42,086 bases of DNA from JBGTNQ01 sp038212375 (GCA_038212375.1 JBBQUO010000004.1:1-42086); one strand, 5' to 3'. Counted from the stretch's first letter, positions 22,570 through 30,960 are shown. Numbers and translations: made by a program. The notes: generated by a model from the sequence alone, not told the origin.

Positions 22570-23034
22570 TTACAACGCACTTTCTATTACGTATTTTCTT
22601 CCGTGTAATTTCAATTCATTGGCTCGCGCAGTATAATCCGGAATCGTTTCAGCGATCAGTCTCCAAAAATTTGATCCGTGATTAAACTCCTTTAGATGAC
22701 ATAGCTCGTGCACCACTATGTAATCTACTAGATGCAGCGGGAGAAAAATGAGCTTGTAACTAAAATTTAAGTTTCCTTTACTCGAGCATGATCCCCAACG
22801 AGTCTTTTGATCTTTGATGTATACCTTTCCGTATGTGAATCCATAGAACGTATTCCAATACACAATACGTTCCTCGACAAGTGTTCGTGCGAACTCTTTA
22901 TATTTTAGGTATTTTGTACCCTGTCTTTTCCTCTTCGTTTTCTGTACCTTCCTCAATCGTCTTTTTGTGTATCTATGGATAATACTTTTCCTAAATATCT
23001 GCTGGATAATGCTCGTAGCGGCGCTCTTTCTCAT
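22570..23034 (-). CDS. YgjP-like metallopeptidase-domain protein
   Basis: 154 residues. A very basic N-terminus (about 1-45) precedes the YgjP-like zinc protease domain. RWGSCSSKGNLNFSYKLIFLP is the family signature, and VHELCHLKEFNHGSNFW carries the zinc ligands H109, H113 and H119 with catalytic E110 (HExxH-x5-H). Cytoplasmic; substrates of this family are unknown. The usual family length is about 230, so the N-terminal part is shortened and replaced by the basic stretch. Starts 26 nt after the epimerase gene, with its own -10 box in the gap. Confidence 0.9.
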   Translation of the reverse strand: MRKSAATSIIQQIFRKSIIHRYTKRRLRKVQKTKRKRQGTKYLKYKEFARTLVEERIVYWNTFYGFTYGKVYIKDQKTRWGSCSSKGNLNFSYKLIFLPLHLVDYIVVHELCHLKEFNHGSNFWRLIAETIPDYTARANELKLHGRKYVIESAL

Positions 23035-23041
23035 GGGTCAC

Positions 23042-23050
23042 ATCATACCA
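23042..23050 (-). promoter_or_regulatory. Near-leaderless extended -10 promoter
   Basis: TGG then TATGAT (23042-23047), 7 nt, then ATG at 23034. Confidence 0.55.
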
Positions 23051-23060
23051 ATCTAATAAA

Positions 23061-23981
23061 TTAACTTTTTTCGAATAAATCTGAAAGAGCCGTGTCGAGA
23101 TCTTCATATTGATAATGGTAGCCGAGTTTCCGTATCTTTGATGAATCAGTGTTTTGACTCATGAATAATGAATCAGCAAAATCACCGAGCGCTACCCAGG
23201 CAAAAAACTTTGGAATGCGAAATAAAAATGGAAGCGGAGCACCAATTGCAAATGCAAATTCTTTGAATAATTCTTTTTGAGTTGTTGGTATACCTGCGCC
23301 GACATTGATAGGCCCATCGATTGGCTGCTCAAGCGCAAAAGCATACACACCAACAATATCTTTATAATGTATCCATGGCATATATTGACTCCCCTTTCCA
23401 AAATATCCACCAAAACCAAACTTAAATAGTGGTGCAAGCGTTGAGAGAAGACCTCCGGGACCAAGTACGTGTGCGGTACGGATAATTGAGAGCCTAACGC
23501 CAGAGCGTTCAACCTTGAGCGCTTCTGCCTCCCAATCTACACACACCTTCGCAAGAAAATCTGTTCCAGATGCATCACCTTCAACTAAGATGTGGTTTTT
23601 TCTATCACCGTAATATCCAACCGCAGAAGCACTCACCAACACTTTAGGTTTTACCGTTGTGCTCGATATTGCCTCAACTATAGCCTTCGTGGTGACAATG
23701 CGGCTACTGTATATAAGATTTTGGTATTCTTCGTTCCAACGTTTTCCGATAGTAGCTCCAGCGAGATTAACAACTCCGTATACTCCTTCAAATAGCGACG
23801 GATCAACGGTATCTTTGACAAAATTTATTTTTACAAATGAAAGCCGTTCATGGGTAATGCGCGGCGGTATTATATCAGCAATTGCAATAGTGTATCCACG
23901 AGAAAGGAGATCTTCGGATAGTTTTCCACCAATGAATCCTGATCCGCCAACTATGATTACTTTTTTAAGTTCATTGTTCAT
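23061..23981 (-). CDS. TIGR01777 family NAD-dependent epimerase/dehydratase-like protein
   Basis: 306 residues from the ATG at 23981, chosen because the Rossmann motif GGSGFIGG follows directly and a -10 box lies 7 nt upstream. Other marks are VVNLAGATIGKRW, SASAVGYYGDR (the Y-x-x-x-K region, with the usual Lys absent as in this family), VCVDWEAEA, and RTAHVLGPGG. The C-terminal domain (about 240-306, starting near PLPFLFRIPKFFAW) matches the DUF1731 tail. Related proteins are YfcH and SulA-type cell-division-associated epimerases; substrate unknown. Cytosolic. Confidence 0.92.
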   Translation of the reverse strand: MNNELKKVIIVGGSGFIGGKLSEDLLSRGYTIAIADIIPPRITHERLSFVKINFVKDTVDPSLFEGVYGVVNLAGATIGKRWNEEYQNLIYSSRIVTTKAIVEAISSTTVKPKVLVSASAVGYYGDRKNHILVEGDASGTDFLAKVCVDWEAEALKVERSGVRLSIIRTAHVLGPGGLLSTLAPLFKFGFGGYFGKGSQYMPWIHYKDIVGVYAFALEQPIDGPINVGAGIPTTQKELFKEFAFAIGAPLPFLFRIPKFFAWVALGDFADSLFMSQNTDSSKIRKLGYHYQYEDLDTALSDLFEKS

Positions 23982-23988
23982 AGAAAAT

Positions 23989-23997
23989 ATTGTACCA
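23989..23997 (-). promoter_or_regulatory. Near-leaderless extended -10 promoter (epimerase)
   Basis: TGG then TACAAT (23989-23994), 7 nt, then ATG at 23981. Confidence 0.6.
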
Positions 23998-24073
23998 TTC
24001 CAAATAATAACGAAATGACCACACACATAACTATCGTTTACATTTCGCCTATTTTCTTTATACTACTAGCGAC

Positions 24074-24928
24074 ATGCAAAAGAATTTCTCAACAATGTTC
24101 AAAGGTGCAGTCTCCATATTTGCGATAATTGGACTTGTATTTACCTGTGTGTTTCTCGGGATGCAGTTTGGAATATTCAATGTTAGAGGATCTATTGCAG
24201 AAAGAAATCTTTTTTTTCATGGGACATCTACACCCACTGCCCAAATCGACACCCCTTGCTCAGATATCACCAAAACAGTGTGTCAATGGAATGAAACTCG
24301 TGAATGGGAAGTAGTAAAAGGCGGACTCACAAAAGATAAGGAAATCATTACACGAGTGAGCAATGAAACGGGAGTACCAGCTCGCCTTCTTGCAGCAACT
24401 GTAGTACCAGAACAGACTCGGTTCTTCACTGCCGAACGAGAGATTTTTAAAAAATACTTTGAGCCACTTAAAATTCTAGGGTCTCTTTCCCAATTTTCTC
24501 TTGGAGTCTCAGGTATTAAACAAGATACTGCAACAAATATCGAACAGTACTCCCAAGACACGACATCACCACTGTACCCAGGAGCATCGATCGCCCCACT
24601 TATTGCATATAACGATCCTTCAAATAGAGATAGCGTGCTTTACCAAAGACTGACAAACGCAAAGGATCACTATTACTCCTATCTTTATACAGCGATATTT
24701 ATTAAAGAAATAGAATCGCAATGGCAAAAGGCAGGATTTAGTATTGACCAGCATCCTGATGTCATCATTACACTCTTTAATCTTGGTTTTCAAAAATCAA
24801 TTCCGAACACAGATCCTAAAGTAGGGGGTGCTCTTATTACAACAGGAGGAAATGCTTATCCATATGGAGAACTCGGCGGGCTTTTTTATAATTCAGATGA
24901 ACTTATTGATATCTTTCCTCGATCATAG
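24074..24928 (+). CDS. Membrane-anchored lysozyme/transglycosylase-like protein
   Basis: 284 residues: an N-terminal anchor (about 11-34), a short linker, then an outer helical domain. ITRVSNETGVPARLLAATVVPEQTRFF resembles the start of lytic transglycosylase folds, where a Glu follows the first helix. SQFSLGVSGIKQDTATNIE corresponds to the SxGxxQ..p.tA segment, and VIITLFNLGF plus YGELGGLFYN to the closing helices. Probably a peptidoglycan-cleaving or -binding enzyme (DUF1402-like or muramidase-like), but the catalytic Glu cannot be fixed with certainty. A TATACT lies 9 nt before the ATG. Confidence 0.65.
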   Translation: MQKNFSTMFKGAVSIFAIIGLVFTCVFLGMQFGIFNVRGSIAERNLFFHGTSTPTAQIDTPCSDITKTVCQWNETREWEVVKGGLTKDKEIITRVSNETGVPARLLAATVVPEQTRFFTAEREIFKKYFEPLKILGSLSQFSLGVSGIKQDTATNIEQYSQDTTSPLYPGASIAPLIAYNDPSNRDSVLYQRLTNAKDHYYSYLYTAIFIKEIESQWQKAGFSIDQHPDVIITLFNLGFQKSIPNTDPKVGGALITTGGNAYPYGELGGLFYNSDELIDIFPRS

Positions 24929-24991
24929 ATATACACAGCATTCTTACAATTTCTACGATATACTAATTGCATTACACATAGCATCAACACC

Positions 24992-25054
24992 ATGGCAAAA
25001 GGAAATAATTCCCACAAAAAGGAAACGAAGAAAGCAAAAAAGGCAAAGAAATAA
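24992..25054 (+). CDS. 20-aa Lys-rich micro-protein
   Basis: The whole product is MAKGNNSHKKETKKAKKAKK. Too short for normal gene callers. It is supported by an ATG with an in-frame TAA placed directly before a perfect 16-bp terminator hairpin that begins in the stop codon. Similar MAKG..KKE.KKPKK peptides occur in many bacteria in my recollection. Possible nucleic-acid or ribosome association. Confidence 0.65.
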   Translation: MAKGNNSHKKETKKAKKAKK

Positions 25055-25089
25055 CAAAAACTGCAGAGCAAAACTCTGCAGTTTTTGTT
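25053..25089. terminator. Bidirectional terminator
   Basis: A perfect 16-bp stem (25053-25068 with 25074-25089) with a 5-nt loop and A/T runs on both sides lies between the convergent micro-protein and TPM genes. Confidence 0.9.
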
Positions 25090-25128
25090 AACAGTGCCAT
25101 GTGTATATTCTGCGGAATCAAGTTATTG

Positions 25129-26001
25129 CTACCATGATCCAGAGGCACCACCACCACCTGAACTTCCTCCACCGAATCCTCCAAAACCACCACCTGAACT
25201 TCCACCTCCACCACCCCCTATCCACCATGGTGGAGTCGAACCAGAACTTATAGAGTTCTTATACTTCTTTGAAACAACAAAGTCTAACAATAATCCGAGT
25301 GGTACGAATACCAAAAGCGCTACGATACCGAAGTATAGGAAACCAAAAAACCATCCGATCCCGAGACCAAGCCCAGCTCCTACTAAACCTCCTGCCCACC
25401 ACGTTTTTGAACGAGCAAGCATACTCGAGAAAAAAATGAATGCGAGTAAGGTGAATTGAAGAGATCCTGATGAGAAGAGGCTTGAAATAAATATTGAACC
25501 AGCGTTCTGCGATGACACAGCCGGAGCATACTCCCCCTTCGTTGCCGCTTCTATTGCACTAACTGCGTCTAGAGTGCCACTTCCAAAATTTCCTGCCTTA
25601 AATGCAGGAGTAAGAATCGTGCGAATAATGTACGAAGTAGTAGCATCAGGAAGAGCAGCTTCAAGTCCATATCCGACTTCGATTCTCATCGCACGGTCAT
25701 TTCTTGCAATAAGTAAGAGCACTCCATTGTCTTGTTTTACCTTTCCGATTCCCCATTCTGCAAAGAGTTTGTTTGCAAAATTCTCAACAGTATCTCCATT
25801 CAAAGACTGGATGGTAACAACTGACACTTCATTAGATGAATCTTTATTGAACTGTTCAAGATTTTGCTCAAGATTTGTTTTTTCATCTACTGAAAACAGT
25901 CCGGCGAAATCGTTTACAAAACCAGTAGGTTTACCAGGGCTTTGATACGCAAAAGAAATCAGTGGAAACAGAAGGAGTGCAACAACGAGATATCGCTTCA
26001 T
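25129..26001 (-). CDS. TPM-domain membrane protein (YgcG-like)
   Basis: 290 residues: a signal peptide (1-18), a TPM domain (about 26-155), two membrane segments (about 172-230), and a Gly/Ser-rich tail (about 250-290). TPM marks are PTGFVNDFAGLFS, LEQFNKDSSNEVSVVTIQSL, LFAEWGIGKVKQDNGVLLLIARNDR and VGYGLEAALPDA. The family often pairs with LemA, which is the next gene upstream with no spacer, so they form a LemA-TPM operon. Bacterial TPM proteins are linked to envelope and photosystem maintenance; the precise role is unknown. Confidence 0.92.
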   Translation of the reverse strand: MKRYLVVALLLFPLISFAYQSPGKPTGFVNDFAGLFSVDEKTNLEQNLEQFNKDSSNEVSVVTIQSLNGDTVENFANKLFAEWGIGKVKQDNGVLLLIARNDRAMRIEVGYGLEAALPDATTSYIIRTILTPAFKAGNFGSGTLDAVSAIEAATKGEYAPAVSSQNAGSIFISSLFSSGSLQFTLLAFIFFSSMLARSKTWWAGGLVGAGLGLGIGWFFGFLYFGIVALLVFVPLGLLLDFVVSKKYKNSISSGSTPPWWIGGGGGGSSGGGFGGFGGGSSGGGGASGSW

Positions 26002-26565
26002 TTAGAATTGAACTTTAGGAGCCTGTTCACTTCCGCTTGTAGACTGGAAGTATGGTCTCTCACCAAATCCAAAAAGTTTTGCAAATATGACGCTCGGGAA
26101 ATGCTTGGTCTTGAGATTATAGTCTCGTACAAAGTCATTATACCTGTTGCGCTCTACACTTACACGATTTTCAGTACCCTCAAGTTGCGCCATGAGAGTT
26201 TGAACAGTATCTGAAGATTTGAGTTCTGGATAATTTTCGGTAATAACGAGAAGTCTTCCGAGTGCAGATTCTACTTCTCCGGCAGCTTGAGCTTTTTGGT
26301 CGATAGACTGAGCTCCTGCATAGTGAGTACGTGCATCAGCAATCGCCGTAAAGACCGCTTGCTCTTGTTTCATAATACCCTTCACAGATTCGACTAGGTT
26401 TGGAATAAGATCAAATCGACGTTGGTACTGTGTTTCGACTTGTGCCCATTGACTGTCTACAGATTCCTTTGCGGTCACGAGACTGTTGTACGAAGCAAAT
26501 ACCCATACCGCTATGATGGCAATAATCCCCATAATTCCGAGCAAAACGATAGTACTTTTTTTCAT
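26002..26565 (-). CDS. LemA family protein
   Basis: 187 residues from the ATG at 26565; the longer reading adds residues before the anchor without support. N-terminal membrane helix (about 4-24), then a helical bundle with the LemA marks YNSLVTAKESVDSQWAQVETQYQRRFDLIPNLVESVKG, ITENYPELKSSDTVQTLMAQLEGTENRVSVERNRYND and FPSVIFAKLFGF. The start of a two-gene unit: its TAA is directly followed by the TPM start. The LemA-TPM pairing is conserved widely. Confidence 0.95.
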   Translation of the reverse strand: MKKSTIVLLGIMGIIAIIAVWVFASYNSLVTAKESVDSQWAQVETQYQRRFDLIPNLVESVKGIMKQEQAVFTAIADARTHYAGAQSIDQKAQAAGEVESALGRLLVITENYPELKSSDTVQTLMAQLEGTENRVSVERNRYNDFVRDYNLKTKHFPSVIFAKLFGFGERPYFQSTSGSEQAPKVQF

Positions 26566-26588
26566 AATGATTGAATGATTAGAAACCA

Positions 26589-26597
26589 AGTATAGCA
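26589..26597 (-). promoter_or_regulatory. Extended -10 promoter of lemA-TPM operon
   Basis: TGC then TATACT (26589-26594), with a weak TTGGTT 18 bp upstream. Predicted leader about 17 nt. Confidence 0.6.
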
Positions 26598-26672
26598 AAA
26601 TTTTTTTTGCAAAACCAAAATTCTATGCTAATTTAGCTTAGGCAACAGCACCTTTCATACACGGAGAAAATC

Positions 26673-26912
26673 ATGAACTTCCCTGAAGCTCCCAAATGGA
26701 ACGACTCCTTCCTAAAACAGCAGGAAGCAAAGGAGGAAGAGCAAGCAAGAATTCTCCAGAAAACGCGATACTTCGGAAAAGGAGAACATGTAATCGTATC
26801 AGGAGTTTCATTTCAGCATGCGGTGGAAAAAGAGGATCCCAAAACGAAAGCTTTCTGGGACAACTTCACAGAAAAACAGCGCATTAAAAAATTGCCGAAA
26901 CGACGTGACTAA
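26673..26912 (+). CDS. Unknown 79-aa charged protein
   Basis: A soluble, very polar protein, rich in Lys, Glu and Gln, with no family recognised. It begins NFPEAPKWNDSFLKQQEAKE, a likely helix; the middle GKGEHVIVSGVSFQHAV is strand-like; the C-terminus is basic (QRIKKLPKRRD). A GGAG at 26663-26666 lies 6 nt before the ATG and a very strong terminator follows directly. Like the genes at 22067 and 37256, this is an isolated plus-strand unit with classical signals. Confidence 0.75.
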   Translation: MNFPEAPKWNDSFLKQQEAKEEEQARILQKTRYFGKGEHVIVSGVSFQHAVEKEDPKTKAFWDNFTEKQRIKKLPKRRD

Positions 26913-26913
26913 G

Positions 26914-26953
26914 AAAACCCCCGAATGAAATGAATTTCATTCGGGGGTTTTTA
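26914..26953. terminator. Strong bidirectional terminator
   Basis: A perfect 17-bp stem with TGAA loop (26914-26930 with 26935-26951) and flanking A/T runs, between convergent genes. Confidence 0.95.
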
Positions 26954-26963
26954 CTTTGCGCAC

Positions 26964-27593
26964 TTACCAAGCGTTCCGCGTGAGAATTGATGGAGTGCCA
27001 GAGATGATACCTCTTCGTTCACGACTCTTGCGATCACGAACTCGTTTTTTGCGTACTTTTATAACAAAATTCTGGGCACGTGGCGGAAGGTTGTGATCCC
27101 AATCCAAACTCACAGCCTGACCACTCGGATGAAGGCTTGTCTCTTTACACTTCCAGTAGCGAGATTTTAATCCCGCTCCAGAAACGATGTGCATCAAGTG
27201 GCCACATAGATTGCATTGTGGTCGATGATAAATTCTCCAACGTGCAATCCATGCCTTCCGTAGAAGATTTTTCACAAAATGCTTCGTCCGGTGAGTCGGG
27301 TGGGAAAAATAGACACTCTTCCCAGAGTCACTAACAATAAGAACCCATGCGGTATCTTCTTTGCGGGCCTTCCCTTCTCCTCGAAGCCAGGTAGTCCATA
27401 CTTGAACTTTATAACCATTCATAGAAATGGAAAACCCGACTTCTTTGCCATTTCGAGGTCTTTTAGCACTATGCTCCTGACTTGCGATAGATTGCCTCAC
27501 TTCTTTCGATGAAATTGGAAGAAACCCAAGGTGACGGAGTTCGAATTCGATTCGTTCGAAATCTACCAGACTAGGTAATACTTGTGGGGGCAT
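26964..27593 (-). CDS. Unknown 209-aa basic protein with C4 zinc-finger
   Basis: No family assigned. The N-terminal half (about 1-120) is alpha/beta with FERIEFELRHLGFLP and a strand pair MNGYKVQVWTTWL. A mid region HFVKNLLRKAWIARWRIYHRP precedes a probable zinc site: CNLCGHLMHIVSG with a later YWKC. The zinc ribbon resembles those of topoisomerase C-termini and restriction-type proteins that touch DNA. The C-terminal 40 residues are very basic (KVRKKRVRDRKSRERR). A nucleic-acid role is likely; nothing more can be said. AGAGG lies ahead of the ATG. Confidence 0.75.
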   Translation of the reverse strand: MPPQVLPSLVDFERIEFELRHLGFLPISSKEVRQSIASQEHSAKRPRNGKEVGFSISMNGYKVQVWTTWLRGEGKARKEDTAWVLIVSDSGKSVYFSHPTHRTKHFVKNLLRKAWIARWRIYHRPQCNLCGHLMHIVSGAGLKSRYWKCKETSLHPSGQAVSLDWDHNLPPRAQNFVIKVRKKRVRDRKSRERRGIISGTPSILTRNAW

Positions 27594-27638
27594 TGTTCCT
27601 CTTGTGTGAAGGGTTTTGAAAGGATCTACTCTGAATAT

Positions 27639-27667
27639 TTTTTACACTAAAAAAATATTTATGTCAA
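27639..27667 (-). promoter_or_regulatory. Promoter of the zinc-finger gene
   Basis: TTGACA (27662-27667), 17-bp spacer, TAAAAA (27639-27644) on the minus strand, divergent from the photolyase promoter 30 bp away. Confidence 0.65.
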
Positions 27668-27696
27668 ACAAAAAAATAGTTATGCTCTTGTGATAG

Positions 27697-27702
27697 TATA
27701 AT
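27697..27702 (+). promoter_or_regulatory. Leaderless promoter of the photolyase gene
   Basis: Consensus TATAAT, 6 nt, then ATG at 27709. Confidence 0.65.
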
Positions 27703-27708
27703 TCTCAT

Positions 27709-29223
27709 ATGAATACAGAAAAGCTTATTCTCTACTGGTCACGTCGTGATTTTCGACTCCGTGACAACCCTGCACTCTACAGTGCACTTGAAGATAGTAC
27801 GAACGAGAAGGTACCATTTCTTTCCCTGTTTGTCTTAGAAGATTATATGCTTGATGCGAATCCTGAATTTCAGTTTGGATACTCTTCACGATATTTTTTG
27901 TCGCAGGCTCTACCAATCTATGCAAAAGAGTTTACTGATTTCCTGATAGTGCGTGGAAAAGGGGCGGAAACAATCCTTACCATTTCAAAACACTATGACG
28001 TTACGGTATACGTGAATGAAGATGTGTACATAGATTTTTACAAACAAATCAAAAAGCTTCGTAGCCATAGTATTAAAATCAAGATCTTCAAAGATTTTCT
28101 CACCATTAATAGAGAAACTAAAAGTATCCAAGGAAATTATTATTCTATTTTTACTCCATTCAAAAAAGCTGTATGGAATGAATTCCTCACAAGTGAGGTA
28201 AAACCTGTTGCAAATCCCCGCTCAGCTTCTTATCTACATACAGATGGCATTACAAATCTAAAACATATTCTTACAATTGTAGAAACTACATCAGAATCTA
28301 TCTGGAATGTATGTTCAAAAAATAGGATTATAAAAATTGGCAATCATACAATTGACCTGACTACACTTACTCCGGTTCCGAATCTTTCCCATTGGTATGT
28401 AAGCGAAAAGGACGCACTGGAAATATTTTCTTTGTATCTAAAAGAGCACCTTCTCTCTGGATACAACCTTGTACGTGACTCGCTCGAAATGGATACGGAA
28501 AATATCAAAGTTGGCCATCACATACTCTATGGCAAAACTTCAAAAATAAGCGTAGCTCTTGCTTGGGGTCTTGTATCGAGCCGAACACTTCGTGCCATGA
28601 TACAAGCGCATTTTGGAGATGATTTTTCAAATATTTCCAGCGCTACATCTAGCGCAGGAGCACTTTCATTTCTTTCAGAACTTATCTGGAGAGAGTTCTA
28701 TAAATATCTCTATATGCATAATACTGATTTAATGGATATAGAGTTTCAACAAAAGTTTCGTGGAAAGGTAGACTGGGTAGAAGACTCAATTGCGCTCCAT
28801 CGTTTCACCACTTGGATCAAAGGAGAGACCGGCTATCCAATTGTTGACGCAGCGATGAAACAAGTAGCTGAGACTGGATGGATGCACAACAGATCTCGCA
28901 TGATCGTAGCGAGCGTACTTACCAAAAACTTTGGAGTTGACTGGAGATGGGGGCAGGAATACTTCCGCTCCATCCTTATAGACCTTGATGAGACTTCAAA
29001 TAATGGCGGATGGCAATGGGGTGCGTCTGTTGGTGCAGATCCAAAACCCATTCGAATCTTTAACGCAGAACTGCAAGCCAAGAACCATGATGCAAGTGGC
29101 GCCTACCTAAAGAGATGGCTGGGAGAAAGAGATAATATTACTCCCATCGTTGAACACACCATTGCACGAGAAGATGCTCTAAGACGCTACGGACTTTTAA
29201 AGGTACAGCCAAGAGACTTCTAA
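27709..29223 (+). CDS. phrB: Deoxyribodipyrimidine photolyase
   Basis: A 504-residue cryptochrome/photolyase that repairs UV-induced pyrimidine dimers with blue light and FAD. The N-terminal antenna-binding domain starts LILYWSRRDFRLRDNPAL. The FAD domain has SFLSELIWREFYKYLY, GETGYPIVDAAMKQVAETGWMHNR, RMIVASVLTKNFGVDWRWG, and DETSNNGGWQWGASVGADPKP, all hallmarks with the FAD-contacting Asn/Asp and Trp residues. Length is usual for class I enzymes. Preceded by a leaderless promoter and followed by a hairpin. Its presence in a reduced genome suggests exposure to light. Confidence 0.97.
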   Translation: MNTEKLILYWSRRDFRLRDNPALYSALEDSTNEKVPFLSLFVLEDYMLDANPEFQFGYSSRYFLSQALPIYAKEFTDFLIVRGKGAETILTISKHYDVTVYVNEDVYIDFYKQIKKLRSHSIKIKIFKDFLTINRETKSIQGNYYSIFTPFKKAVWNEFLTSEVKPVANPRSASYLHTDGITNLKHILTIVETTSESIWNVCSKNRIIKIGNHTIDLTTLTPVPNLSHWYVSEKDALEIFSLYLKEHLLSGYNLVRDSLEMDTENIKVGHHILYGKTSKISVALAWGLVSSRTLRAMIQAHFGDDFSNISSATSSAGALSFLSELIWREFYKYLYMHNTDLMDIEFQQKFRGKVDWVEDSIALHRFTTWIKGETGYPIVDAAMKQVAETGWMHNRSRMIVASVLTKNFGVDWRWGQEYFRSILIDLDETSNNGGWQWGASVGADPKPIRIFNAELQAKNHDASGAYLKRWLGERDNITPIVEHTIAREDALRRYGLLKVQPRDF

Positions 29224-29226
29224 TAC

Positions 29227-29261
29227 AAAAGCACTGTGGATGTTGATCCGCAGTACTTTTT
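29227..29261 (+). terminator. Terminator after photolyase
   Basis: AAAAGCACTGTGGAT pairs with ATCCGCAGTACTTTT (one mismatch, one wobble), followed by a T-run. Confidence 0.7.
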
Positions 29262-29289
29262 AGTTCTATACATATTACAACGTCGCGAA

Positions 29290-29433
29290 TCAAGAATTCT
29301 TTTTGTTTCCCATACTTTTGGTAATCTTTCCGGTAGGTGTATTTACTTTTTTCTTTGCGTCTGTACGATTCTTTTGCGATACACTCTTAGTTTGTTGTGC
29401 TTTCTTGCTCGTCCGTTCATTCATTCGTGACAT
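29290..29433 (-). CDS. 47-aa Lys-rich basic protein
   Basis: A hidden small ORF in the gap after photolyase. It reads MSRMNERTSKKAQQTKSVSQ, continues with Lys-rich text and TPTGKITKSMGNKKNS, and ends in TGA. Composition is much like the other Lys-rich mini-proteins at 20945 and 24992. A perfect TATAAT at 29445-29450 lies 11 nt upstream, predicting a leader of 4-5 nt. No terminator of its own was seen. Confidence 0.5.
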   Translation of the reverse strand: MSRMNERTSKKAQQTKSVSQKNRTDAKKKVNTPTGKITKSMGNKKNS

Positions 29434-29493
29434 ACGATGTGTTGATTATAAATATTGCCCAGTATATCAAACTTTTACGCTTCCAGTATAAGA

Positions 29494-29958
29494 TTACTTT
29501 CGTAATTCAAAATAGGTAAGTGTAAATGGGAAATAAGGAATAATACGAACCTCAAGTTTTCCCAAAAAATGTCCAGGCTCAACTTCTACTATTTCATCAA
29601 GCACCAATCTGAGCCACCATGGATTTTGTGGAACATTATAGTCAATCCTCATAACATCAGTTTCGTAATCATGAACCCCCCTTCCGATACTTGTGACAAA
29701 AGGATATCGACTCTCTAATGTACCACCCTCATCCTGAAAAACATTTATTCCTGTGTGATGTTCTGCATCAAAGGTTTTGCCTTGCCAGCTAAATCTAAAC
29801 CCAGTAACGCTTCCTGCGTAAAAACCGTCAGGACGAATAGTGATACTTGAATGCTGCAAGAAAGTTTCTTGATTCTTTGTAAAAGAAAGTTGTGCCGTGC
29901 GCAAAGACCCAATCGCAAGGAATAATAAAACAACAATGCAAAAAAATTTGATAATCAT
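29494..29958 (-). CDS. Exported unknown 154-aa protein
   Basis: A short signal peptide or anchor (1-21) precedes a beta-rich domain with FRFSWQGKTFDAEHHTGINVF, SRYPFVTSIGRGVHDYETDV and MRIDYNVPQNPWWLRLVLDEIVE, ending in KLEVRIIPYFPFTLTYFELRK. The text is strongly patterned, so it is a genuine conserved domain, but I do not recognise its family. No cysteine in the mature part. It starts 2 nt after the DUF2231 gene, so they share a transcript. Confidence 0.75.
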   Translation of the reverse strand: MIIKFFCIVVLLFLAIGSLRTAQLSFTKNQETFLQHSSITIRPDGFYAGSVTGFRFSWQGKTFDAEHHTGINVFQDEGGTLESRYPFVTSIGRGVHDYETDVMRIDYNVPQNPWWLRLVLDEIVEVEPGHFLGKLEVRIIPYFPFTLTYFELRK

Positions 29959-29960
29959 TT

Positions 29961-30479
29961 TTAGATAGTAATACCGAGAAATTGAACGACCATATTTGCA
30001 AAGGGATCTGCGGTGACGCCATACACCATCGCACCACCCAAGAGCCCTGTTACAGTAATACTTAAAAGTCCAATGAAGGCTACGATTCCAGAAAGTATCT
30101 TATTGCAAAGTATCAACTCGAGGATGATGAAGACTTTTTTCACAAACAGATTTTTTGTATTTTTTATCCAATTGATAGTATTCAGAATTGTACTAACATC
30201 ACCAAGTAGAAGTGCCCCGTAAAGAACAGTAGAAACTGTAGCGAAAGTCGAGTGCATCTCTACTAATTGATGACTTGGCTTTGTGATTTGTTCTGCTGCA
30301 TCTCCAGTGGCAAGCGCTGCAAAAGCTCCGAGCACACCGAATCCAAGCAATGCTCTCTCTATCTGTTTCCATTCGACATTTGGAAACCAAATACTGAGCG
30401 GAAGTATTTTTAATACTGAATACACTACAAGAAGTGCTATAGGAAAATGGACAAACAATGGATGGATATTGTAATTCAT
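29961..30479 (-). CDS. DUF2231 membrane protein
   Basis: 172 residues with four membrane helices. The opening IHPLFVHFPIALLVVYSVLK is the DUF2231 signature (HP.xVHFPIAL), and the next helix has GVLGAFAALATGDAAE. A conserved His (KPSHQLVEMHSTFA) sits where the family often has haem-like or metal-binding histidines. An inserted basic segment (about 105-122) lengthens one loop. DUF2231 proteins are associated with redox membrane proteins; function unproven. Followed 2 nt later by the exported unknown gene. Confidence 0.85.
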   Translation of the reverse strand: MNYNIHPLFVHFPIALLVVYSVLKILPLSIWFPNVEWKQIERALLGFGVLGAFAALATGDAAEQITKPSHQLVEMHSTFATVSTVLYGALLLGDVSTILNTINWIKNTKNLFVKKVFIILELILCNKILSGIVAFIGLLSITVTGLLGGAMVYGVTADPFANMVVQFLGITI

Positions 30480-30521
30480 GATAGATATGGCGAGAGAGAA
30501 AAGATTGGAAACATTCTAAAC

Positions 30522-30896
30522 TTAGACCGAGTACACCTTGTGGAAATACACATAGGAGGTAATAAAAATAAGAGAAAATACCGCAGGAAATAGTGCTGGC
30601 AAAAAACCGATCACCATTGCATTTGCAATAACCGCAGAAACAAGTGATATACCGAAACCTACATATGCCCATTCTTTTACTCGATTAGGAATCATAGGAA
30701 ATAGTATTACGATACCTCCGATGATCTTTGCGATACCGAGCTCCACTCCAAAGTAATATGGAAATCCTAAGTTTTTAATCCCTGCTATTGCAAATGAAGT
30801 ATTAAAAAATAACGCTCCTCCAGATTCAAATAACAAAAATAATCCAGTAGAAATCCAAAAAATAAGTTTTTCTCTTTTTGTAGCAGTAAGTTTCAT
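30522..30896 (-). CDS. DoxX-like family membrane protein
   Basis: 124 residues, four helices. LIFWISTGLFLLFESGGALFF is the first helix of DoxX-like proteins. The loop GIKNLGFPYYFGVELGIAKIIGGIVIL carries the usual pattern (lG.P.Y....lg..kllg...ll.P), followed by MIPNRVKEWAYVGFGISLVSA. DoxX-like proteins are linked to thiosulfate or redox-active membrane complexes, though DoxX_2-type members are mostly uncharacterised. Same strand as the DUF2231 gene with a 42-nt gap. Confidence 0.85.
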   Translation of the reverse strand: MKLTATKREKLIFWISTGLFLLFESGGALFFNTSFAIAGIKNLGFPYYFGVELGIAKIIGGIVILFPMIPNRVKEWAYVGFGISLVSAVIANAMVIGFLPALFPAVFSLIFITSYVYFHKVYSV

Positions 30897-30960
30897 TGAT
30901 TGTTTGACCCTTATAGTAATAAATACAAACTCAGTATAGCAAATGAGAGATAATTATCAG

